Shown one piece after another: positions 12,239-23,927 of a DNA stretch of 64,000 nt. The first letter of the stretch is position 1, and the number at the start of each line of letters is the position of its first letter. The stretch covers positions 428,450,240 to 428,514,239 of the forward strand of contig OV050030.1 in NCBI GenBank assembly GCA_920105625.2, given 5' to 3'. The translations under genes were made by a program, and so were the position numbers. This DNA is from Clusia tigrina. Its lineage: Eukaryota; Arthropoda; Insecta; Diptera; Clusiidae. The notes beneath the pieces were generated by a model, which was not told the DNA's origin, searched no databases, and was given only the letters and a program-made list of their open reading frames with translations.

Positions 12239-12635
12239 ATGGGAAATAGTGCTATCTCTGTCGTGGCGGACTTACGTGCTGCGAAATCCAATGAGTTCTT
12301 CGCCAGGCTATTGTTGCACAATGTGCCATTTGTGTGCAAGCGAAGTTCAGTTAGTAGACTCGAGTCTCGCGAACAGCATAGTCCGAGTACGAGCTGTACG
12401 CCGAGCACGACGAGTGCGTTCGCATATCGCACGGAGTGACGTTCTCTACCGAGTGGTCCATGTGCGCACAAATAATTCGAAAGTTAAATTCATTGTAACG
12501 GTCTCGTAGTCGTGGTCGTAATTAGCGACCGTTAACCATGTGAAGAATTGGACTTTTGTCGGTTTTAAATTTGAAATGATCGCGGGCACCATTTTTTGGC
12601 CACACTAAAGAAGCGAAGTTCGAAAAGGTTTATCT
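12239..12635 (+). promoter_or_regulatory. GC-richer block, possible promoter/5' exon
   Basis: The block is clearly richer in CpG-containing words (CGAGTCTCGCGAACAGC, GTACGCCGAGCACGACGAG) than its AT-rich surroundings. It has an initiator-like TTCAGTTAG at about 12346, and a possible donor CGAAAAG|GTTTAT near 12628. No long conserved open frame. It could be a distal 5' exon of Camta or a different gene; this is a guess from composition. Confidence 0.25.
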
Positions 12636-12639
12636 TGAA

Positions 12640-15600
12640 TTAATTCAGTTGTTGTTTATTTAGTAATTATACACGTTGTACTTTGTTGTTGGTGTTGTGT
12701 TTTCACTTTCTCTTTAATTAAAATCTCCATGCAATTTCTTTATATATGTGTCTGTAAATGTGTCCTTTCTAAATGTTGTTTCTATTATTGTAAATATGAA
12801 CGTTGTAAGTTATAATAAAATTTGCTTATAGCTTTGATGTTTATTTCATACTTATTATTAAAATTAAACTTAAAAAAAAACAGTGCACAGATGCAGATGC
12901 TCGTGTGATATCATCAGTGTTTTAGCAAATATGTGTAATAGTAAATGTTGTAATGTTTTAAATGTTGTTATTATTAAATGTTATTTGTAATTTATGAAAG
13001 TTCTAAATGTTGTAAATGTCATGTGCTTATTTTTCTTCTCTTAAATGTGTAATATAAAGTTTATAAAATATTATTAACATACTCGTATAACTCGTTTAAC
13101 AATCTAGAGACTATATACTAACTGAATGACATTATGTATATTGAATATTATATTTTGTTGCCTCTGTTTGTTGGTTAATTTGGCTACACTGTAATGTAAG
13201 GGTAATGAGTTTCGATATATGCCGCATTTATTCAGAAAAACTTTTGTGAAAATAATTTTTTTCGTTTTTTGTTTTTTGTTGGTCTACAATCTATCGGAAT
13301 GTACTTCTTCAACATAGTTAAACCCCTTTTGTTCAATATCAAAATGAACCGAAATCGGGCACTTCGCTTCAAGACTTGATTATTCCTTGTATTCTTTTCA
13401 AAAACATTAAAAAGTCTTTCTTTTTGGGTGTGTATCAAGTCACATAACCCACAATGTGGATATAATATTCCTTTATGATTTATGGTGTGAATACGTGCTT
13501 TAAAGATATGATATCAGTTCGTTTTGGTTACTTCTAAGTCACTTATATAAAAATGTTAGGAACTCACTGGAGAGTCTAGAAATAATTTATAAATAAATTG
13601 AAATTGAACCAATATGGATAGTTATTGGATAGTTTGCAGTTATATAGATTTATGCCTAATGAGGAATATGATATTATTACTCGTATTAAATTACTGAAAA
13701 CAGTAAAAAACACGTGCTGCTAGTATTGTTACCCAAGCACAAAATGTAACTAAATCATTTTAATAAAGTAGATGAAAAGTATAACGTTGAAAACCAGTTC
13801 AAACCCAGTTTGGTGATTATGTGTTTGATAATGAGAAATTCTTTCTAATCAAAATAAATCTGTGCGCAATGAAAGACTCGAACAGGAAGACAATGGGAGT
13901 GATTGTTATTTTGAATCCATTTGACGGTTCTCTAATTGGATTGTAATGCCAATCAACTAAATATTAAAATATGACACTCCAAAGTTGGCGACCGGCAAAA
14001 CGTGATTACTCCTATTCTTTTCAATGAAACGCAATTCTACCAAATTCTAATTCGTTGTAGACATACGCGGCGTATACTTAACTATTAATTGGTGTGGTAT
14101 TTATTTTTCAATTTATACAAATCTCATATACAAAATCTATAAAGCTATATTTATGCGTATAAAGTTTTCCAAAAATTGGGACTGATGGAATAAACACGTT
14201 TAAGAAAATAGTTAAATATTATAAATAGTTAAATAGTATAAGAATATTATGAAGTACGAGTATAAAGCAAAACATATAAAAATCTAATAAACTTGGTATT
14301 ATTTTTAAATTATTTCGAAATTATTAATATGAGTCTTAATGGCAACAATCTCGTTCTTTCAGAAACAATCACAGATTAATTTAATTATCGTTGAATATAT
14401 TTTTATCGGTTGGCAATAAATAATTGAATCATTGAATAAAGATTCTGCAAAATAATTGAATCAATAAATGAAGATTCTGCAAAATAATGTTTCATATAGA
14501 CTTATATTCATTGCACGTAAGAAACGTGGCTATATTAAAGCCAAGAATTAATCTATGCGAGAATAAGTTGGAAACTGTAGTCCGCTATCTCCTCTTCAAT
14601 AATGCTTGTATAGTTAATAGCTATTAACCTATCTATAGTTAGGAGACAAAAATGATGACGTTAGATAAAATTACCATAACCGTCGGAAAAGTACTTACAT
14701 AGAAACTCGAAGAAGTATGTGAACTAATGATAAACAATACTTCCAATAAGTTATTTATGCATTATTATAAATAAACCAATGAAAAAATAGATTCAATGAA
14801 TTTGTGGAATATCGAAAATAATATAAAATAATTTTTACGAATAGATTAAAGTACAAAGAAAAAAGAATCATCTTCCAATCCTATTTTCATATAATTTCTT
14901 TATTCACGGTCCTTCATTTTTAGTTTTATGCCAACTGTTCTGTTGTTGAATAAAAATACTTTGATTTAATATGTGAAATATATTGATGAATAGCCATTTA
15001 TTAAAAATTATAATAATAATTATATAATACAGATAAGAAGAAAGAATACAGATATGAAGAAGAAAGATATGATCCAATCTAGATTTGAATTCGCGACTCA
15101 TATAATAAACACGCAACAAAGATCTCAAACGATTATTTCTTTGATTGTTGAATTATTTCCATAAAGTAGTGTTCAAAAACTATAATACAAATTAAAGAAT
15201 AATTAAGAAATCGAAAAAACTCCCACGAAAGAATCAGCACATTTAACAGAGACTTTGAGAAAAAACGATTTGGGGTTCAGAAAGCTAAGATTTTATTTCA
15301 TTACGATTCATACACCACTTGAGAAGGCTGAAGACTGATATGAGGTTAGAACCGACGAGATGTAGGATCGATGAGAGATAGAACCCAAAAAACCTTACGT
15401 ATTTTAGAGCTATTTCACGTACGGAACTTTCACATTGTGCCCCGATTGCTTGCATGCTAGCATGCTGCTGTGCCGATTCAGAACTATATAATTTTTGAAA
15501 CTTAACGACTCTGATAATAGAGTCATATACGGCCTAATTCCCAATGCTACAACAACCCCAGCGAGGTCTGTACGACAAATACATAGCTCTATTTTGGTTG

Positions 15601-16440
15601 CAGGAGTAGCTGCGTTCCTTACGTATGCCTTATGAAGATAATAAGCTGAGGACAGCAACACACACATTTTGGGTACTATTTGGTACACCTTAGCGAGATA
15701 TCTGTATGAAAATGCAATATTACACTCATATATAACAGAAAACTCACTCTGTGACATCATCACAAAAGATTGTGACTAATTTTGAAGGGATCCCAAGTTT
15801 TGCATATATGTATAATGCGTGTGAGTGAGGGATTTTAAAATGCTGTTCAATTCAGTTCATAATTCTTACATATAGCTCAGTTGCGAGGCAGGCGATGTTT
15901 CAGCCTTAATTTTCAACGCACTACACTCGGACTCATATGTCCCATTTATACATTTCATTACATGGTGGGCATTTGATTTACCTTGCATAGTTAATATCGG
16001 ATATATTAATACCGGCACAATCTGACTTTGTCTCATGGTCCAGGAATACTTAAATCACTTCGGGATGTGATTTGAATAACTATATATAAAGAAGCAATAC
16101 GAATTTTTCTTAAAGAAAGGCATTTTTTGCTCTCTGAACTCACTTCACATGTATTTTTATCTCCCTGACGACATCATTCTTAAGAGGTATTAATGTAGAA
16201 ATAGGAAGCGTTAGCAGAGCTATTTCGGCTGGAGTATGTTGCAGCATGAGATTAGTTTTAAATAAAATAAATAAATAATACATTATGATAAAAAGTAATT
16301 TTATATGACACCACTTAAATATAATAGTGAGAGAGAGAGAGAGAGAGAGAGCAATCGAACGAAACAAAAAAAGAGGTGTAATAATGAGACACAGTAGTTT
16401 AGAGTGCGGTGGACTGAGACAGTACATGGACAGACTTTGA
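12640..16440. other. AT-rich stretch, no gene recognised
   Basis: Many runs of A and T and no recognisable protein motif. A local duplication of AAGATTCTGCAAAATAAT occurs at about 14440-14488. A (GA) run lies at 16329-16351. A TTGGCGACCGGC word at about 13985 resembles a retrotransposon primer-binding site, but no LTR is visible around it. Confidence 0.5.
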
Positions 16441-16460
16441 TCAGTGAGTTCACCACCTGC

Positions 16461-16532
16461 AGTTAGCGTAGTTGTCTGGACGGACAGAGTACAATAGCTG
16501 AAGCCCCAGGTTCGATTCCTGGGAGGATTCAT
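16461..16532 (+). other. tRNA-like sequence (tRNA-derived SINE or tRNA pseudogene)
   Basis: TAGCGTAGTTGTCTGG (16464-16479) fits the RNA polymerase III A box. GGTTCGATTCC (16509-16519) fits the B box, and the two are about 45 bases apart. The T arm CCCAG/CTGGG pairs perfectly around the TTCGATT loop. The 5' and 3' acceptor strands do not pair, so it is not an intact tRNA. More likely it is a SINE head or tRNA relic. Confidence 0.5.
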
Positions 16533-16539
16533 AGTTGGT

Positions 16540-18840
16540 GTGCTGCTGATTTCTGAGGCATAATAAATATTTGGGTAAAAAATGACTTGCATTGAAAGAT
16601 CTCTGATGAGGACAAGTGGCGTGTCGGAAATAATTGTAAGATCTGCCCAAATGTTTCAATCATTCTCCTTCTGACAATTATGACGGTGGCACAACCACAC
16701 ATTTGCATCTAGCATGGGCACTTGTCTGTCAACAAATTTATTGAGAAATAATCTTACAATAAATAATAAAATTGTTGTGTTAATTTAATACTTTTTTCAA
16801 ACAAACTTTCAACCCATTATGGCCATTTATTTCAATATCACTTTTGTGCAATGGTTCTGATTACTTTGATATCCGTGTTAGTTACGCTATATGGCCACGC
16901 ATATAATCCCATTACTTAATAATTGTTTAATTAATTGTTATTAATTATTGCTATGATCCCTAAATGATAATGCTATGTATGAACATATTGTGATAATAAG
17001 AGTAGGGTTCCTCATTCATTCATGCACCTGTCACGAATTTCATCTTAGTTTCTATTTAATAATAAAATCGGTGAATATAGTGTTTGAATACTGAAAATAT
17101 CGCAGTCGTTATTATCAGCCGTCGTTAAATATCAGCAGCACTGCATAATAAAATTTAGTTTTATAGTCGTACAAATGAAATTGTAATCTCAAATTGCAGA
17201 CAGAGCTTCACTGAATTCGACTTCTTTAGTTGCGAATTTATTTCCATATCATATTCCTTTCTCATACCTATTTCTTCCCCTCGGCGTAATATATTAGTTA
17301 TTTATTATAAATATATATACAATTTGGATTAATAATTATAAACTTCAGAGTCTAAACTGATGCTTTGCAATCCGGCATTCTGTGTGGGCTACATTAAGAG
17401 TATAAATTGCATCTATATCTAATCGATCTAGGAATGTTCAAATCAAGCGGTGACTTACTGTATAAGTCACTCGCCATTTCTGTGTACAATTTATTTGAAA
17501 ATGCCTTGCGACAATATTTATTTATGTTTTTACTGCAGTAAGTTAATTAATTTAAGTTAGAATATTCTATGATTTAATGAACTATATAGTAATTTATGAT
17601 AAGCTATGCTATAAATTCAAATGGATTGCCACGAACGATATAAAACTATGCGATGGTATTGTCATTAATATTTGTAATGCTTTGAACTTCTGCTTAGTGC
17701 TTTGTACAATAATTATTAATATATTATATGTACGGTAAATTATTTATATGGGCATTTTAAACATTGCCTACAAAGATTGAAATCTTTTAAATATACGAAA
17801 TTGATATTATTAAATATTTATATATTATCATAAATTGATTAAGAGATAGTTACTTACAAGGTATGTACGGGTATGTACCAAATATACACTGAAAATAAGC
17901 AGTTCGATTGATTGAAAAATTTCGTTTTGGCCTGCAAGTGGAGAACTCGCGAACACCTTTGACACAATGTTCAATTTTATGGGTATGCTCCCCTCAGCGA
18001 AATATTCAGTAAACAGCAAAACCGGTACAAAACTCTTCTAAGCTATTTGAGAATTATGGAGAATCGCCAAATGGCAAATGAATGAAAATCCAGCAGAGTC
18101 ACGTCTAAGCGTAGTATCAAAGAGTATACATAAATATCTCGCATGACGAATGAAGTTATTGTTGCAAAAATGTTGTTCGAGGAGTTTTCTAGTAAACCCA
18201 CCCGAAGCGAAATACACTCATTGCATCTCGCTTCCAGTTGCCACTCACCGATTTTTGTGAAATCGACATCACTTCCATTACACAAAATTTTGAGTGGTTC
18301 AATTTTTATGTTTTTATACTCTTTGGTAGTATTGTAAGAATATCAATTTAAATAGATTTCCACATTCTGCCTCAAAGTTCGATTAGCAGTTTGCTGCAGC
18401 AGCAAATTCAATTTAAAAAAATTTTAAATTGATTTATTATTTTGGGATTGATAAGGTAGTTCGTAGGCTGTGAATTATATTCAATGTGGATAATAATTGC
18501 TCTGACGCTTTGGACGAGCTTTCCAAACTTCACATGTTAACCGCTTAGGGAAACATATCATAACACTGCGAGGTAATTAGGGAGAGCTACTCTCATTAGT
18601 CTTGTTTAGTTCATATTTACTTAAAGTATATTAATATACAAAAAATAATAAAAATAACAGCACTAGCTCAAGGCTAATCTTGTATAATTTCCACACACAT
18701 CCTTCGAATTTCGAAACATTTTGTTGCTTTATTCAATTATTTGCGTTTGAAAAAAGCTCAAACCCAAGCGAAGCGTCTCAATACTTCGGCTTAAGAGTAC
18801 CAACATTCTCACCACATCAGAGGTGAAGACGAACGCAGGT
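16540..18840. other. No gene recognised
   Basis: AT-rich sequence with short, unconserved open frames only. Confidence 0.5.
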
Positions 18841-18845
18841 CTATT

Positions 18846-19532
18846 CAGAGAATACAGAGAAAAGAAAGTATTTTTCGCTTCCACCTAGGGTTGTCAGATT
18901 TTTTTTATGCCATATCCCCATTTCGCTCATGAGCAATCCCCAAAAAATCCCCAAATTTTATTTTTATAAGTAAAAATTTCGGTACGTACATATTTACGCA
19001 CTTCTTAAATGTGAGATCACATATTTAGTTTACAAATAAATACATAAGCTTTGTTGGCATTTAAAAAACAAGAAACAAATGATTTTTTTTATTACCAACA
19101 GTTATATACTTCTGACTCCTCCACTTCTTCTAAATCTATTTCAGAAATATACATAGATTTGCTATTAAATAGCTTCATCATATCTTCTGTCGGCTCAAAG
19201 TTGCGACAACATGACTTAAAAACATTAAAGTGTATATTAATCTAAGGATGCTAAGGCAAAGCGTCCAAAAGTTACAAATGTGATGTGTGATGGTGTGAAG
19301 AAAATCGAAAAATCCCCAATAAAACCCCAAAAAACAATGTAAATCCCCAACAAATCCCCAAATCAGATTAAAAATCCCCAAAATGGGGCGAAATCCCCAC
19401 ATCTGACAACCCTGCTGCCAGCGTCCGTAGCGGACACACCACGATTTTGAGTGGATTCATGTACAACGTCCATCTGCTTTATTTCGCTGCTTTGCCGTTT
19501 GACGTTTAAGTTTCTTTTCTCTGTATTCTCTG
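18846..19532. repeat. Outer 22-bp perfect inverted repeat pair
   Basis: The word at 18846-18867 (starts CAGAGAATACAGAGAAAAG) reappears as its exact reverse complement at 19511-19532. The pair encloses the TIR element at 18887-19413 and some sequence outside it. This suggests either a larger inverted-repeat element that received an insertion, or a composite of two. Confidence 0.7.
18887..19413. mobile_element. MITE-like element with AGGGTTGTCAGAT inverted ends
   Basis: It begins AGGGTTGTCAGAT and ends ATCTGACAACCCT, a perfect 13-bp inverted repeat, about 527 bp apart. Near both ends are repeated AATCCCCAA words. No transposase is encoded. I did not find a convincing target-site duplication, so the superfamily is open (hAT-like is one option). 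Confidence 0.7.
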
Positions 19533-19539
19533 TTTCTCA

Positions 19540-20855
19540 TTACCATAATTTACAGTTGTTGTTGTTCTTGTAATTGAAGGTGAATTTTGCCTAGTAGTGA
19601 TTTTTAAGCGAAATGGACCTTTTCACTCTTTTCTAGTAATTGAAATTTACAAACGGTGGTTGAAGGCTCAGACTCGAATAGGGTTTAAGATTAGTGATTA
19701 GGGTCGGAAGATTAGTGTTGGAGATTTTCACATTTCACAGAATCGATGAATGGGTTGATAAATACTCCATCCTAATCGGGGATGTCCACTGTGACTAGTT
19801 ATGAGGTGGTTGAAAGATGAGGCCAGTTTTGTTCTAAGAAGCTAAAATTAACCTTAGACATATTATTCTGTTAATTATGTTGTCTAATCCAGAACACTTT
19901 GAGAATGCAGCTCTGAAAAAATTAGTAAGAATCATCCGGTCTATCAATAACGTTCTCCTGATTTTGTTCCATAGGGTTCTGCGGATATTTCTATGTGAAT
20001 AATATTTCGATTCCAAAGAAATCCTTATGAATCAACTGTTATTGCCGACGGAATGTAACATATAAACACAGTTTATGTGCTTCTGAGATTGAATTTGCAC
20101 GCAAAAATAATTACACAACCTTAACGTAACATAACAGGCGTGGCTGTCTCTTTAATGATTGTTTATAATCAAACTGTGAATCTGACTAATGAAGATGTCA
20201 CATAATTTACCTAAGCAGAGAAGTCTCTTGATATTCGATTTCTATGTTGAGTGACAATTCGTAAACAGTTTATTTCTGTGTTACTTCAATTTGCGACTTG
20301 CCTGTCAGCGAGCGGTGGAAAAAAGCAATTATTATTGGTTCATTAAAATATTTTAAGACACGTACGTCAGTGATAAAGCTAATAATCAGATACAGCAATC
20401 ACCCGTTCAAATATTATCGTTGTGTTTGTTTTTATCAGTTTCGAGCCATATTTGCTGAGTGTTCACTTTCTTTTTGCTGCAATTTGATTTGTTTAGAGCC
20501 AAAATTGCTGATAGAGCTGTGGAATGTATTTCTAAAAAGCAAAATTGTTGATAGAGCTGTTGAGCTTTTCAAATGTATTTCTAGGCATGCAAAACAGACG
20601 ATTTCTATATAAAATGTTTAGAGTTTTCGGGGAGGGGAGCATCCGATCCATATATATAATAAATTTGTGTAAAATCGTGTAACAATATTATACGTGAATT
20701 AGTTCTCTTCATATCTATTAAATTTCTAACATTTTCTCAATCAATTATAGAAAACAAAGAAGAAACAACCACATTCATTACCCAAATTGTTGTCATTTGT
20801 TTCAAAATGCTTTATATTTATCAAAAATATAAAATACTAGTAAAGAAGTCTAAAT
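19540..20855. other. No gene recognised
   Basis: AT-rich sequence with no motif. A local repeat of the words AAAATTGCTGATAGAGCTGT / AAAATTGTTGATAGAGCTGT is visible near 20502-20560. Confidence 0.4.
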
Positions 20856-20857
20856 AC

Positions 20858-21112
20858 CGACTTCGAAATACCCCTTCCTTCTGCGTGCGACTTCAACAAT
20901 GGGGTTGTTTTCTTCACAAATCATCATTAGGAGCATATCTACGGTAATTTTCGGTAGGGTACCTTGACTTGATTATAATATAGGGAGGCATGGCTTTTGT
21001 TCAGAAAGTGATTACGATCATATTTGTATATATATGTCCATATTGTTGTAACCCGTCTTAAAAGCACCAAATTAGTATATCCTTTTTACCTTTGTTAAAG
21101 GTAAAGGGAATA
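20858..21112 (-). repeat. Dispersed repeat, copy B (reverse orientation to the copy at 36.06 kb)
   Basis: Read on the - strand it matches 36061-36331 over almost its full length. This includes the hairpin CCCTTTACCTTT...AAAGGTAAAAAGG at one end, a middle block with GGTACCCTACCGAAAATTAC, and the end TTTCGAAGTCGG. Confidence 0.8.
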
Positions 21113-21194
21113 AAAAGGCTGTGTTGCTTCCTCGTGCGATTGATTTTATATTAAATTTTAATTATTTAATGTTTTTGTTTAAATATAAAATTCT

Positions 21195-21900
21195 ATATCC
21201 TATATCTGGCACGACCACCTTTAAACAAAATTGTCTGCTGAAATCGATTTGGCATTGAAGGCATTAGTTTGGCTGTGAATCTCTTGGGATTGTATGCCAT
21301 TTCTCTTGTAAAGCAGTTTTCAAAGGGTTTATAGAGGAAATATTGTGATTTTGAGCAGCTTTTCCAAATAAACCCAAAGATGTTCTATTCGATTCACATC
21401 TGGACTTTGTGTTGGAGGGTTCAGTTGTATTGGTATCATATAATTGCCATTCACGGACAATATATGCGGCATGTTTTGGGCATTTGTCTTGTTGGAAGAT
21501 AAAGTTCGTAAGGAGCGTTAATTTGCATATGGAACCTTTAGAATTTGTCTTTATATAGCACATATACGAGTATATGTGAATACTTCATTTTGTCCATTTC
21601 ACAAAAATGCCAATTAAATTTCGAACTCCAGGAAATCGTTAAAATTTGTCTTTAAAATATATAAAAACTTCATTTCGTGCCTTTCTCAATAATGAAAACT
21701 AAATTTCCAACTCAAGCTACCATACTCCCTCACACTACCCCACCTATTCCACCATGTTTAACTGTGAAACGGACATTTTGTACTTCAGCTCTTTTTCTCC
21801 ATACTTTTGATGGTCCGTCGTGTCCAAAAATTTTGTATTTCCTTTCATCAGGAAAATAAGTGACTGTCAAAAATCCAAAAACTTTCCCTGTTGGTTATTT
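21195..21900 (-). mobile_element. Tc1-like transposase remnant
   Basis: On the - strand, from 21900 down: FGHDGPSKVWRKRAEVQ-type and FTVKHGGIGG segments (KHGGG motif), then TLLTNFIFQQDKCPKHAAYI (second catalytic Asp), NHNISSINPLKTALQEKWHT, and NRFQQTILFKGGRAR near 21200. These match the order of Tc1 transposases. Several frameshifts and the lost N-terminus show it is dead. Confidence 0.8.
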
Positions 21901-22169
21901 GCGAACAATAAACGTTTCTCCTTGTAGTTGTTATACCACTCCGAGGATTTCTAGGTGGCATTTGAGAAAAAGATCCATTTCTATTCAAGGTTATTTGTAT
22001 TGTGGACTTATGTTTATGTTTAGGTTAAAGTGGCAGCAAAGAGCACACTCAGATAATGGACCATTGTGATACTACGGACGGGGTGCTGCACACCTACTGA
22101 CCACCTAAGTCGAGTATAGTTACCGGTAAGGCGGTAAGCGCCTATGCAGCACCTGAGGCAGCACGACTC

Positions 22170-22470
22170 CCCCGATTACGAAGTGTGGAACCAGCCTGAC
22201 AATTTGATAAGTTTGGCTACGTCACTAATTTCACAGGTTCCGAGCTCTGTCAGGCTGATCAAGAAAGGAGCCCCGAAAATGTGCATTCTTCGTCTAGCTA
22301 AGGGTGGACACTGACACATGAGGTGTAGCACTGTTTCTCCTTCTTCCTCAGCACTGCACCCACGGCAGAAGTCATTAAAGGCCTTCATGTCATCATGCCT
22401 TCCCATCACACAATGCCCTGGCAGCACCGAAACCGTAGTACTGATGGACTCGCGTACGAGTTTAAGTAGC
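22170..22470 (-). mobile_element. LINE (Jockey/I-like) 3' coding end, remnant
   Basis: The - strand frame reads MLPGHCVMGRHDDMKAFNDF then CRGCSAEEEGETVLHLMCQC and PPLARRRMHIFGAPFL, ending LIKLSGWF. This is the LTGH...CRxCxxExETxxHxxCxCPxLxxxR C-terminal motif of non-LTR pol proteins. Its sequence differs clearly from the other LINE tails in the window, so it is a separate family or an old copy. Confidence 0.8.
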
Positions 22471-22479
22471 TTGTGGAGT

Positions 22480-23340
22480 CTTTTCGCATGACTCCACTAT
22501 TTCGTTCCGTATATTGGAGCTAATTGTCCTTGGATACAGTACCCTCCACTGCCTGTTCATATCTTCTACTAAGAATGCGCCCACATCTAATTATTATACT
22601 CGGCTGTATCCATTTTCTGCAACCAATTTCACCGAATGTTTTTCCTTCGATATGCTAATTTATATTATAATCTCTCTCAAATTTGATGCTGTTTCTTTCC
22701 TTGAACTCAATCGTCTCAAAAGCTATGAAAACTGACGTAGAAGTGACTCAAATCTGAGATTCTTTTCCGTACACACTTCAAATCTGAAAAGTAGTTCCTA
22801 TAAAAACTGGTCATTGCATCCAAAAATCGGCGGGAATGAAGTCGTGCGATGACATATGACGCCATAAATGGTACGATGTTTGTCTATTTGACAACAACAA
22901 AGTGAAGAAGTCAGTTTGAGTAATGAATGTTGTTATTTTTCTTTGTTTTTATGGAAGAACTTTTAGAAATTTAATGGATATCAGACGAAATACTGAACTT
23001 TCTGGTACCGCAGTCTGTCTATATATTTGAGCATGGATATATATTTGAGTAGACAGGCATGAACAACATTGTTTTTGTATCCGTCCATTTGTGATGCTGA
23101 GAGATTAAAATTTTTATCTGATAAATTCCGTCTCACTTATCAGGGTAAACATGCGTATATGCCCGTACATACAAACTCAAATTCAATATTTATATTTAGT
23201 CAGTAAGTTTGTGGCGGTTTTAGAAACGAAACCAGTTATGAAATGACATTGTCGAGTGCAGACAGAAGGTACATTAGAGTGTTATTGCACCGGAACACAT
23301 AAACTTGCGAAATTGCTCAAGTTATGTCTGGCAGTGAGTT
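22480..23340. other. Sequence ahead of Camta exon 1; no gene recognised
   Basis: It may contain the promoter or an upstream 5' UTR part of exon 1. I see no TATA box or firm initiator that I would commit to. Confidence 0.35.
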
Positions 23341-23428
23341 TCAATGAGATTGACAATATTAAATAAAAAAAAACAACAATTAAAAAAAAAACGTTGTCGC
23401 GAAAGTTACGACGAAGTAAGTATCAGTA

Positions 23429-23927
23429 ATGGCGGGTTACCGGTCATTGCAATTGGCACCAGCATCTGCGACGGCAACACCGCCTTCAGTGCCCACCATG
23501 TACCATCACCAATCGATGACCGCCATGTCCAATAACGGTATTATCTATCAGTCGGCGGTCCACGCCTCCATACATAGCTTGAATACAGTACAAAGCCAGC
23601 GATCTACAACACATCACCACATTCTAGCAACGGCAGCAGTTGCCGCTACCACGCGGCAGTACCCAGGTCCACCACGGCCACCGGCATTGCAGGCCCATCA
23701 TCTACAAATGGCGGCCCAAACGAATGGCCAGCAACAGCAACAGACGCCTCCGCATCACCACCAATATCATCACCACCACCACCACCACCATAATCATCAT
23801 CAACAACATCAGCAGCAATTGGCTCTCCATCAGAACCACTTGTTCTACAGTGGCGCTGGTGTCGGTGGACATGTTCATCGGCAGATTTTTAGTCAGATGC
23901 AAAATTCCCTGTTGCCTCTTAACGTTA
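23429..23927 (+). CDS. Camta: Camta exon 1 (start codon, His/Gln-rich N-terminus)
   Basis: The ATG at 23429 is the first in its frame after a TAA at 23417, and it encodes MAGYRSLQLAP onward. The exon has 166 full codons plus one base and ends before a GTAAGT donor at 23928. Phase 1 joins exon 2 to give NGEPIKLPDNLE. The residues are low-complexity: Ala/Thr/Pro stretches, five Gln near residue 101, and an almost pure His run near residues 109-124. It has no known domain. It may be one of several alternative first exons, because a strong donor-like site (GTAAGTAT) lies at 23416, just before the ATG. Confidence 0.82.

Noticed and set aside
13980..14000. TTGGCGACCGGC as an LTR-retrotransposon primer-binding site
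   Set aside because: No LTR end, internal coding sequence or second LTR is visible on either side.
16140..16592. 150-codon - strand open frame
   Set aside because: It runs through the GA microsatellite and the tRNA-like sequence and has no domain; the real signal is on the + strand.
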